The notes below the pieces were generated by a model. The model made no database searches. It worked only from the letters and a program-made list of their open reading frames with translations, and was not told the origin of the DNA. The position numbers and the translations under genes were made by a program. Positions 1-6,045 of a DNA stretch of 8,032 nucleotides are shown in pieces (positions within the stretch are counted from its first letter, which is position 1; every line of letters begins with the position of its first letter). The stretch covers positions 1 to 8,032 of the forward strand of contig JAAXIR010000179.1 in assembly GCA_012270265.1 (NCBI GenBank). Reading direction: 5' to 3'. The stretch comes from Candidatus Poseidoniales archaeon. GTDB taxonomy: Archaea > Thermoplasmatota > Poseidoniia > Poseidoniales > Poseidoniaceae.

Positions 1-810
1 TTTGCTTTCAAATGCCGAATCGTCTTGTTGTCTCGCTCAACAACACCGGATTTCATGTTGGTCGCTGCGAAGGCTGGAATTCACGAAGTAATTGGTAAAC
101 CGGTCGACATGAAGGTTCTTGTTGACCAACTTTGGAAACACAGTCGTAAACAATTCGTTCCACCTCCTGCAGACGTCACGCTCGATACGGGAGGTGGCAC
201 GTTCGATGTCGCGGTTATGGCCGGTGGAGGAGGATGGGCGTTACCCATGCTCAAGGGGCTGGTCGGACCCGACCGAATCAACGAATCCTTCATCAACGAA
301 ATTCTTGTTCAAATGGGCGAAGAGGGAATGGATGTTGACTTGGATTTGGAAGCAACGGATTTGTCCAATCTTCTTCGCGTTGCACTCAATCGCTTGGTGC
401 AAGAAGGTGGAGAAGGGGGCGAAGCAACCGGGCCGTCGTTTGAAGATTTGAAGAAAAAGAAATCTCTTGGCGATTTGAACGATCAACCAACACCCGTTTC
501 AGCAGGTGGAATGGAATCGATTTTGGAACAACAAGCAGCAAACATTGCTGATGAGATTGAATCCAAAATGGATGATATCCTCGATGAAGTGCCAGAACAA
601 GTTGCGCTCCTTCCTGAGGATGATATGGATCGCATCGATCCTCAAGTCCTGCGAATGACACGACTGACAACAGAAATGGTTCACGAATTGATGTGGGACT
701 TGGGGCGGCCTGGAGCCGTGGCTGATATCACACTGATGACGCGAATAGAGGATGCTACTGAAATGCTCGGTGACGTCCTCTCATCGTTGCCTGAATCGGA
801 AGAGGAATGA
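1..810 (+). CDS. Receiver-domain protein with acidic C-terminal region, 5' truncated by window edge
   Basis: The reading frame is open from base 1 to the TGA at 808-810 (269 codons seen), so the true start lies upstream; a TTG at 25 is only an internal codon. Residues 1-48 of the visible part look like the last third of a CheY-like receiver domain: a hydrophobic beta-4 strand ending in Ser (RIVLLS, 6-11), an alpha-4 helix with AAKAG (22-26), then the conserved Lys-Pro (GKPVD, 32-36) and a closing helix. The phosphoacceptor Asp would be upstream of the window. After a Pro-rich linker comes DTGGGTFDV (62-70), which resembles the phosphate-2 loop of Hsp70/actin-type ATPases. The remainder is acidic and helical, with no DNA-binding or histidine-kinase motif that I recognise, and ends in Glu-Ser-Glu-Glu-Glu. 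It sits 4 bp before the TVP38-type gene and is probably co-transcribed with it. The receiver assignment is fairly secure; the output function is unknown. Confidence 0.75.
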   Translation, partial: FAFKCRIVLLSRSTTPDFMLVAAKAGIHEVIGKPVDMKVLVDQLWKHSRKQFVPPPADVTLDTGGGTFDVAVMAGGGGWALPMLKGLVGPDRINESFINEILVQMGEEGMDVDLDLEATDLSNLLRVALNRLVQEGGEGGEATGPSFEDLKKKKSLGDLNDQPTPVSAGGMESILEQQAANIADEIESKMDDILDEVPEQVALLPEDDMDRIDPQVLRMTRLTTEMVHELMWDLGRPGAVADITLMTRIEDATEMLGDVLSSLPESEEE

Positions 811-814
811 CGGT

Positions 815-1612
815 ATGAAGAACATTCCTCGACCATCGGTTTCGCACCTCCCGAAGCCTTCAGAGCTTCATCTCATCGATGGACGTCAAAATCTTCAGCA
901 AATGAAGCAACAGAAGGTTCGATTGTATCAATGGCGAGCATTGTTTGGTCTTACAGTATTGCTTCTCTGTGGTGTTGCAGGCTATTTTTTGTTTCAAGAT
1001 GCTGCAAACATCATTGATTGGATCAAGAGTTTTGGGATATGGTCACCCGTATTGTTCACGATTGCACTTTCGTTGGCGATTGTTCTTTTATTGCCAACAC
1101 CATTTGTGAAGGTTGGTGCGGGTGCTATCTTCCCATTTTGGATGGCTGTCGCCGTGAACTTTGTTGCTTCCATGGTTGGAGGTTTCATTGCCTTCGTTCT
1201 TGGAAGATGGCTTTTCCGAGAATCCATCCAAGAGGCCATCCAAAACGATCAGAGAATGCTCAACATCGAAGCTGCACTGGGTGAAGATGCGATGCGGATC
1301 TCAGTCTTAGTACGTCTTTCACCGATCCTTCCTGACGAGTGGCTTAACTACATCATGTCGGCAACTCCAGTGACACTTCGCGTCTTCTTAATCTCGAATC
1401 TTTCAAGTCTCATTTACTGCCTGATTTACGCTTACTACGGCCATGCTCTAGGATCGATTGCCCTTAGTCGATCAGGGATGGCAGGCCTAACCGAGTCGAG
1501 TGGAGGACTGTTCTTACTCCTCCTCGGTATCATAGCAACAGTCTTGGCCACTGTTATCGTGACGCGGACCTCAATTCGCGTGCTCAAGGACGCTATCGGG
1601 GAAGAAGAGTGA
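815..1612 (+). CDS. TVP38/TMEM64 (SNARE-associated/DedA-like) family membrane protein
   Basis: This is a 265-residue integral membrane protein of the VTT/TVP38 family, whose members are linked to lipid scrambling or solute transport in membranes. The exact substrate is not readable here. The N-terminus (1-40) is soluble and basic, followed by TM1 (about 42-61), a hydrophobic segment at 75-95, and the family core: GAGAIFPFW (101-109) with a Gly-rich helix ending in FVLGRW (127-132). Next is the second hallmark, VRLSPILPDEWLNY (166-179), then two further hydrophobic stretches (about 189-213 and 230-250). In relatives the Pro of this loop is usually followed by Phe, and Gly-Leu-Thr follows the Asn-Tyr; here these are Asp-Glu-Trp and Ser-Ala-Thr. 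The start at 815 is chosen because AGAGGA (801-806) sits 8 bp upstream and the gene then begins 4 bp after the previous stop. An earlier in-frame start at 752 would overlap that gene by 59 bp. Confidence 0.85.
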   Translation: MKNIPRPSVSHLPKPSELHLIDGRQNLQQMKQQKVRLYQWRALFGLTVLLLCGVAGYFLFQDAANIIDWIKSFGIWSPVLFTIALSLAIVLLLPTPFVKVGAGAIFPFWMAVAVNFVASMVGGFIAFVLGRWLFRESIQEAIQNDQRMLNIEAALGEDAMRISVLVRLSPILPDEWLNYIMSATPVTLRVFLISNLSSLIYCLIYAYYGHALGSIALSRSGMAGLTESSGGLFLLLLGIIATVLATVIVTRTSIRVLKDAIGEEE

Positions 1613-1682
1613 GGCATTTTGCCAAATCCATGAATCCATAGCCTTGATACAAGGTGTCTCTTGGCCAACATGGGGCGGGGTC
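1613..1682 (+). promoter_or_regulatory. Intergenic spacer with clustered small dyads before the E1 gene
   Basis: The 70-bp gap contains three perfect dyads: GGCA-TTT-TGCC (1613-1623), CCTTG-ATA-CAAGG (1642-1654) and TTGGCCAA (1661-1668). ATCCAT also occurs twice (1626-1631 and 1635-1640). No TATA-like element is visible at a suitable distance from the E1 start, so the E1 gene may be read from the upstream promoter. The dyads could be operator half-sites or weak RNA hairpins. All are short enough to be chance, hence the low confidence. Confidence 0.25.
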
Positions 1683-4268
1683 ATGACACAAGGTGCACAA
1701 CCAGTCATTCATGGTGCTGAATGGACGCCAAGTGAAGCGCTAACCTTCACCCAACCGCTGCTCATTGATGCCGCTCGTGCAGAAGTGATGCGATTCTTTT
1801 CTGAACGCCATGAGGGGCACGTTTTCTTGGCAGCCAACATCTGGGATCATCTCCATGTCGATGGTCAACATTCCTTTGATGGTGCATCTTGGCATACGTT
1901 CAGTGAGCGTTTTGTTGATGCATTCAAGCGAGGGTTTGAAGCGCAAAACACTCACAAGATCTCGACCATTCTCGAAGAAGAGGTGATGCCGCGGAGAACC
2001 ATTGAAGAGCATCTTCAACGACGAATCAAGCATCTTATCGTCGATCTTCGTTTGTGCCTTAGGCGTCTTGCTCATTACATGTCGACAACAATGGAACATC
2101 GTATGGAATGGCAGCGTATGATGACGCGTACCCGTGCCATGGATGCTCACCTCAAAGAAGTGTTCTTCTCAGGTATGGAGACGCCAGATGGCTCTCGGTT
2201 TGGAGGGAAGGGATTCCGCTCAACGTGGCAAGAGGGTGTTGTTGCCGTTGCTACAGCGTTGAAACGTACTGATAAGCCAGACAAATCACAAACCCCTGGA
2301 AACGGTTACGATGGTGACCTCGTTGCACCGATGATTCGTGATGTTGGGCTTGCACTCGCCATGGGTGACACCGTTGTCGATGTCATGGCCGCACAAATGG
2401 GTAAGGCAGATTCGAACCAAAACGGCGGCCACGATGGTGCTGGAGGACGTGATCTCCACATCGGTGCTTGGCATGTCGGTGTACTCCCGCCTACAGCCCC
2501 ACTTCCCATTGCCAGTGCAACCATGACGGGTCTTGCCTTCGCAGGATGGAAACAATCACTCGACCGTTTCCACGTTGCATGCATTGGAGAGGGGGCCGCG
2601 TCCTCAGGAGAGTATTGGGAGGACATCAACTTAGCAGGTGCACGAGGTCTACCCATATGCTACATACTCCAGAACAATCAGATAGCGCTTGACACGCCTC
2701 CAGCGCACCAATCAGGTGTTGAATTGTGGGCTGATAAGGCCGTAGCAATGGGATTCCCTGCATGGACGATCGACGGATCTGACCCTGCAGCGTGGCATGC
2801 GAGTGTCGCTACAGCACGAGAATTTGGACTCGAAGGTGGTGGTCCGACCATGATTCATGTTGAAACCATGCGTGGTTGCGGTCACGCACACCATCACGAT
2901 GACCTTTATCTCGGTTCAGAAACTGGAACGCCTCCGGGTTACGTTGACCGTGATCTTCTCGAATATTGGGCGAACAAAGACCCTATTCCTTCACACCGTG
3001 AGTTGTTGCTGACACTTGGTGCAAGCGAAGACCAACTCGCTGCAATGGAATCCGAGGAACAACAGCACGTTGATGAAGCTCGCCAAGCAGTTGAAGCGAT
3101 GGCATGGCCTGAGCCAGAAACCGTGACGAAGGGGGTTACAACACTCCACGATGCGAGAACGCATGATGACCATCTTGCTTCGATTGGAACCGTTCCAAGC
3201 ATGCAATCTAGAGCATCCCATCAACCACTGGAGTACGTCGAATCTGGAGGATGGACGTATGCTCGAGCCATTCAACAAGCCATGGTCGACATTGCGAACA
3301 TGCATGGAGAAGATTGTGTCTTCATCGGAGAAGATATGGAGGTCGCAGGAGCATTCGGAATGAACATGGCCCTGAAGAATGCAGGACACCAAGAGAAGTT
3401 GGTCGATATGCCTCTCTGTGAGGCCATCATCGTTCACACTGGTGTCGGAGCAGCTCTCTCTGGTATGCGTCCAATGGTTGAGATTCAATTTGGAGGATTT
3501 GCTGCTCTTGGTTTCAATGCACTCATCAACAATGCAGCAATGTTACGTTGGCGATGGGGTGCTGATTGTCCTATGACAATACGTGTTCCACTTGGCGCCC
3601 GCACACGCTCGGGCCCGTTCCATGCGAACATGATCGAATCGTGGTTTGCCAACGATCCAGGGCTGGTCGTCCTTGCCCCAGGAACGCCGCAAGATGCCTA
3701 CGATTTGTTGGTCGAAGCAGCCCATCTTGATGATCCAGTCCTGTTCCTTGAACACATTGGGCTGTATGGGCTCCGTGGAGGAAAAACCGGATGGGGTCAA
3801 AACATCAATCAGAAAGTTGACACGTCATCTGTACACACATCCAGCGAACAAGGAAAACGTCATTCTATTGGAAAAGCATCCATTGTACGTGAAGGTGAAG
3901 ATGTTACCATTGTGACATGGGGTGCGATGTTTCACATCGCAGCCGAGGCCGCAACAAAGCTCTCTGAAAACGGAATTGATGTTGAAATCGTTGATTTGCG
4001 AACATTGCTTCCGTTCGATGCTGAATCGTGTATCGCATCTGTCCAGAAAACAGGACGTCTCGTTGTTCTGCAAGAAGGCCAGTGGCATGGCGGTCTTGGT
4101 CACACAATTCAATCTCGAATCCTCGAGTCAACGTTCTATCAACTCGAGACACAACCGGTCGTCATCGGAGCGATCGATACGCCAGTACCGTTCTCTCCTC
4201 CATTGGAAAACCATACCATCCCTTCGGTGGAACACGTGACCAATGTCATTCAGAAGTTGATGCAATAA
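1683..4268 (+). CDS. Fused alpha-beta E1 component of a 2-oxoacid dehydrogenase complex (pyruvate/branched-chain type)
   Basis: This 861-residue protein joins E1-alpha and E1-beta, which are separate subunits in most pyruvate and branched-chain 2-oxoacid dehydrogenases. It should decarboxylate a 2-oxoacid with thiamine diphosphate (ThDP) and acylate the E2 lipoyl domain, in the cytosol. Residues 1-140 are a helical extension not typical of E1-alpha. The alpha domain (about 141-436) has IRDVG (218-222), GRDLHIG (255-261), the ThDP/Mg motif GEG (302-304) through NN (331-332), and RGCGHAHHHDD (397-407) at the usual phosphorylation-loop position. The motif has Glu where Asp is usual. A Gln/Glu-rich linker (437-520) leads to the beta domain (about 524-861): GEDMEVAGAFG (549-559), PLCEA with the likely catalytic Glu580, GPFH with His647, DLRTLLPFD (771-779) and DTPVPFSPPLE (832-842). 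Start: ATG 1683 follows a G-rich stretch; an in-frame TTG at 1644 would add 13 residues. No E2 or E3 gene lies in the window, so the substrate cannot be decided. The gene end overlaps the convergent aquaporin gene by 23 bp. Confidence 0.93.
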   Translation: MTQGAQPVIHGAEWTPSEALTFTQPLLIDAARAEVMRFFSERHEGHVFLAANIWDHLHVDGQHSFDGASWHTFSERFVDAFKRGFEAQNTHKISTILEEEVMPRRTIEEHLQRRIKHLIVDLRLCLRRLAHYMSTTMEHRMEWQRMMTRTRAMDAHLKEVFFSGMETPDGSRFGGKGFRSTWQEGVVAVATALKRTDKPDKSQTPGNGYDGDLVAPMIRDVGLALAMGDTVVDVMAAQMGKADSNQNGGHDGAGGRDLHIGAWHVGVLPPTAPLPIASATMTGLAFAGWKQSLDRFHVACIGEGAASSGEYWEDINLAGARGLPICYILQNNQIALDTPPAHQSGVELWADKAVAMGFPAWTIDGSDPAAWHASVATAREFGLEGGGPTMIHVETMRGCGHAHHHDDLYLGSETGTPPGYVDRDLLEYWANKDPIPSHRELLLTLGASEDQLAAMESEEQQHVDEARQAVEAMAWPEPETVTKGVTTLHDARTHDDHLASIGTVPSMQSRASHQPLEYVESGGWTYARAIQQAMVDIANMHGEDCVFIGEDMEVAGAFGMNMALKNAGHQEKLVDMPLCEAIIVHTGVGAALSGMRPMVEIQFGGFAALGFNALINNAAMLRWRWGADCPMTIRVPLGARTRSGPFHANMIESWFANDPGLVVLAPGTPQDAYDLLVEAAHLDDPVLFLEHIGLYGLRGGKTGWGQNINQKVDTSSVHTSSEQGKRHSIGKASIVREGEDVTIVTWGAMFHIAAEAATKLSENGIDVEIVDLRTLLPFDAESCIASVQKTGRLVVLQEGQWHGGLGHTIQSRILESTFYQLETQPVVIGAIDTPVPFSPPLENHTIPSVEHVTNVIQKLMQ

Positions 4269-4854
4269 TTCGCTCGACGGTTACGGCGAGAAGTGCTCCA
4301 ATTATTGTACAAGCGAAGTATACTGGTATGATTGATACGTCACCTGAGACGAGATTTGGCCCAAACGTTCGCGCTGGATTCATACTTGCTCCAGTGTAGT
4401 TGCCAAAAGCAAAGGCAAGTCCTGCAACGGTTGAACCTACCACAAAAGCGATTGGAATCCATTGATCGGTCCTTCGAATAATCCAGAGAATAGAAGCCAT
4501 CAGCAAGAATGTAATCAGAATCTCAATTCCAACAAGATTGACCCATGTAGTGTTCCGCACGGTTGGTCCTGCACCGTTCAGGAGTAAACCAGCAAACAAT
4601 GCACCGATCAATTGGCCGAGAACATGTGCTATTGTATCGATCGTCGAAAGATTACCTCTGTACCAAAAGGCGATTGAAACGGCTGGGTTGATATGAGCAC
4701 CGCTCCAACGACCAATACCAACGATAACAAGAGCTACAATGGCTCCAAACGCAAGTGAAATTTCGAGCGATGAACGCTCCATGGCAACGCTTCCACACCC
4801 AACAAAGACCATTGTGAAGGTCCCCACTGCTTCGATGCCTCCACGCTTCCACAT
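4246..4854 (-). CDS. Aquaporin / MIP-family channel
   Basis: This 202-residue channel protein of the major intrinsic protein family passively conducts water or small neutral solutes across the cytoplasmic membrane. Two NPA boxes are present, SGAHINPAVS (51-60) and TGASMNPARTFGP (154-166), with six hydrophobic helices arranged as two repeats (TM1 about 5-25, TM2 32-50, TM3 75-93, TM4 106-126, TM5 133-151, TM6 174-193). Aligning by fixed distance from the NPA asparagines to AqpZ and GlpF puts Phe36, Ala147, Ala156 and Arg162 at the selectivity filter. AqpZ has Phe-His-Thr-Arg at these positions. The missing His and two Ala imply a wider pore, as in archaeal AqpM or glycerol channels; this is inference. 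The protein is shorter than most MIPs because the N-terminus begins directly in TM1. No clear Shine-Dalgarno precedes the ATG, so the message may be leaderless. The 3' end overlaps the E1 gene by 23 bp. Confidence 0.93.
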   Translation of the reverse strand: MWKRGGIEAVGTFTMVFVGCGSVAMERSSLEISLAFGAIVALVIVGIGRWSGAHINPAVSIAFWYRGNLSTIDTIAHVLGQLIGALFAGLLLNGAGPTVRNTTWVNLVGIEILITFLLMASILWIIRRTDQWIPIAFVVGSTVAGLAFAFGNYTGASMNPARTFGPNLVSGDVSIIPVYFACTIIGALLAVTVERIIASTSE

Positions 4855-4937
4855 CGCTCTATCGAATCAAACAAAGAACATCATCTTAACTCTGTAGGAG
4901 GACAGAAGCATCAAAACCCATAACTCATGGGGAGTTT
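4855..4937. promoter_or_regulatory. Divergent intergenic region between aquaporin and antiporter genes
   Basis: These 83 bp must contain the start signals of the minus-strand aquaporin and probably the plus-strand antiporter. I see no canonical TATA box for either. The best weak candidate for the aquaporin is GTTAAGA on the minus strand near 4884-4890. The stretch is mostly taken up by two adjacent inverted repeats (4891-4906 and 4918-4941), described separately. Confidence 0.5.
4891..4906 (+). repeat. Inverted repeat with AGGAGG loop
   Basis: TCTGT and ACAGA form a perfect 5-bp stem whose six-base loop is AGGAGG, the ideal Shine-Dalgarno hexamer on the plus strand. No start codon lies at normal spacing downstream (the nearest ATG is 4927, 25 bp on), so it does not act as a simple ribosome-binding site for the antiporter. 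It could be an operator dyad or a leader hairpin. Confidence 0.3.
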
Positions 4938-4941
4938 ATGG
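4918..4941 (+). promoter_or_regulatory. Inverted repeat enclosing the antiporter ribosome-binding site and start codon
   Basis: The arms CCATAACTC (4918-4926) and GAGTTTATGG (4932-4941) pair over 9 bp with a single bulged T, around the loop ATGGG (4927-4931). In the mRNA, the Shine-Dalgarno-like GGGGAG (4929-4934) would be partly in the loop and partly in the stem, and the ATG at 4938 would be fully paired. As DNA it is a near-perfect operator-like dyad. Either role would affect expression of the antiporter gene. The pairing is read directly; the function is inferred. Confidence 0.45.
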
Positions 4942-6041
4942 AGCAGAAGGATGAGTTGATGGGAATTCCCCAACTCCTTCACTTCAATGCCATGCTTATC
5001 ACTGGAGCGCTCTTTTTTGCGATTGTCTTGATGAAGTATCTTGGGCAATCAAATTCGATGTTCGTTGTCAGCATCATTTTGCTTCTTTCACTTGGACTAC
5101 TAAACACCAGTGCGGACTTCTTCATCGAGGGCGCGAAGGGGCTTGCTCGACGTGCAGGAATTGCAGAAATCGTCATTGGTTTAACCATCGTATCGATTGG
5201 AACATCGCTTCCAGAGATATTGGTTTCTGTTAGCGCAGCCTACGAAGCGAGTCAAGGAAAACAAGGAGCAGCAGACTTTGCCATTGGTAGTATCCTCGGA
5301 TCTGTTCTCGTCCAGATTACACTGATTCTTGGTATCGTTGTGATGACGAGATCGGTCAAGGTTCGTCCATCATGGTTGAACCGGGATGGTGTCATCATGC
5401 TCCTTGCTGTAGTTCTTCTTCTGTTCTTCGTTTGGACGAATGACGAGCTTGCACGATGGGAAGGAGCGATTCTTGCGTCCCTCTACGTTGCTTACATCGT
5501 TTGGCTGTTGATGAAACGCGAAGCAATTCGTCAAGAGGAAGTCGAAGAATCGGGTCAATACCAAGTCCGAGGCTCAAATTGGAGTTCAGCCGCCTATCTG
5601 ATTATGATTTTCCTCGGTCTTGCTTTCGCGGTCTATGCTGCAAACATCTTGGTTGAGCAAGCCTACGATCTCGCATTGAAGTTGAAAGTACCTCATTCCG
5701 TTGTTGGTACAACCGTCTCTGGAATTGGGACCTCCTTGCCGGAACTCACCATCGCATTGATGGCAGCAAAACGCAGCAAAGGTGTGGCGATTGGAACCCT
5801 CATCGGTTCGAACATCACCGACCCTCTGTTATCTGTGGGAATCGCTTCCATGATTCATCCTCTTTCCATCTCACCTGAAGACAACGGGTTGACCATGGAT
5901 ATCATCGCACCAGCCACCGTCCTTGGAGTCCTACTAGCGTTGTTCTTTATGCGTCGAACCTATCGATTTGAGCGTTGGGAAGGAACCTGTTTGGTTTTGT
6001 TTTATGCTATTTTCTTGGTCGTTTTACAACTCAATCGGTGA
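4938..6041 (+). CDS. Calcium/cation antiporter (CaCA superfamily, Na+/Ca2+ exchanger-like)
   Basis: This 367-residue membrane antiporter probably exports Ca2+ (or a related cation) in exchange for Na+ or H+. Two inverted alpha-repeats are clear. Alpha-1 runs from EGAKGLARRAG (64-74) through GTSLPE (88-93) to IGSILGSVLVQ (117-126 region). Alpha-2 runs through GTVSGIG-type sequence and GTSLPE (264-269) to IGSNITD (289-295). By comparison with the Methanocaldococcus exchanger, Glu93, Glu269, Ser122, Ser291 and Asp295 fall at ion-coordinating positions. Gln126 stands where Asn is usual in alpha-1. A charged cytosolic loop lies at about 193-213. About 40 residues precede the usual family start and include an extra hydrophobic segment (18-35), suggesting one additional helix. 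ATG 4938 follows GGGGAG at only 3 bp; in-frame ATGs at 4959 and 5058 are alternatives. The gene is divergent from the aquaporin gene and ends 47 bp before the acyl-CoA dehydrogenase. Confidence 0.9.
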   Translation: MEQKDELMGIPQLLHFNAMLITGALFFAIVLMKYLGQSNSMFVVSIILLLSLGLLNTSADFFIEGAKGLARRAGIAEIVIGLTIVSIGTSLPEILVSVSAAYEASQGKQGAADFAIGSILGSVLVQITLILGIVVMTRSVKVRPSWLNRDGVIMLLAVVLLLFFVWTNDELARWEGAILASLYVAYIVWLLMKREAIRQEEVEESGQYQVRGSNWSSAAYLIMIFLGLAFAVYAANILVEQAYDLALKLKVPHSVVGTTVSGIGTSLPELTIALMAAKRSKGVAIGTLIGSNITDPLLSVGIASMIHPLSISPEDNGLTMDIIAPATVLGVLLALFFMRRTYRFERWEGTCLVLFYAIFLVVLQLNR

Positions 6042-6045
6042 GTTG
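6027..6045 (+). repeat. Stem-loop spanning the antiporter stop codon
   Basis: CAACTCA (6027-6033) and TGAGTTG (6039-6045) form a perfect 7-bp stem around the 5-base loop ATCGG; the second arm begins with the TGA stop codon. Flanking TTTT (6022-6025) and AAAA (6050-6053) could extend the pairing across a small internal loop. There is no T-run after the stem, so it is not a classic intrinsic terminator. It could be an mRNA processing or stability element between the antiporter and acyl-CoA dehydrogenase genes. Confidence 0.35.

Noticed and set aside
752..814. Upstream in-frame start for the TVP38-type protein
   Set aside because: It would add 21 Arg/Ser-rich residues overlapping the end of the previous gene. 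The ATG at 815 has a proper Shine-Dalgarno and spacing.
1740..2150. Minus-strand open frame of 136 codons opposite the E1 N-terminal extension
   Set aside because: I considered whether this was the real gene, since the extension is unfamiliar. The plus frame is continuous with the E1 core, and the minus frame has a low-complexity His/Thr/Met-rich composition.
2991..3488. Long minus-strand open frame of 165 codons inside the E1 gene
   Set aside because: It lies wholly antisense to a strongly conserved domain, has a Cys/His/Arg-rich composition typical of shadow frames, and has no promoter or recognisable motif.
5803..5815. GGTTCGAAC resembling a tRNA T-arm
   Set aside because: It encodes the conserved Gly-Ser-Asn of the antiporter alpha-2 repeat, and no cloverleaf surrounds it.
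5992..6026. T-rich stretch as a terminator for the antiporter gene
   Set aside because: It lies inside the coding region and encodes the last membrane helix (Phe/Leu/Val-rich), so the T bias is explained by protein sequence.
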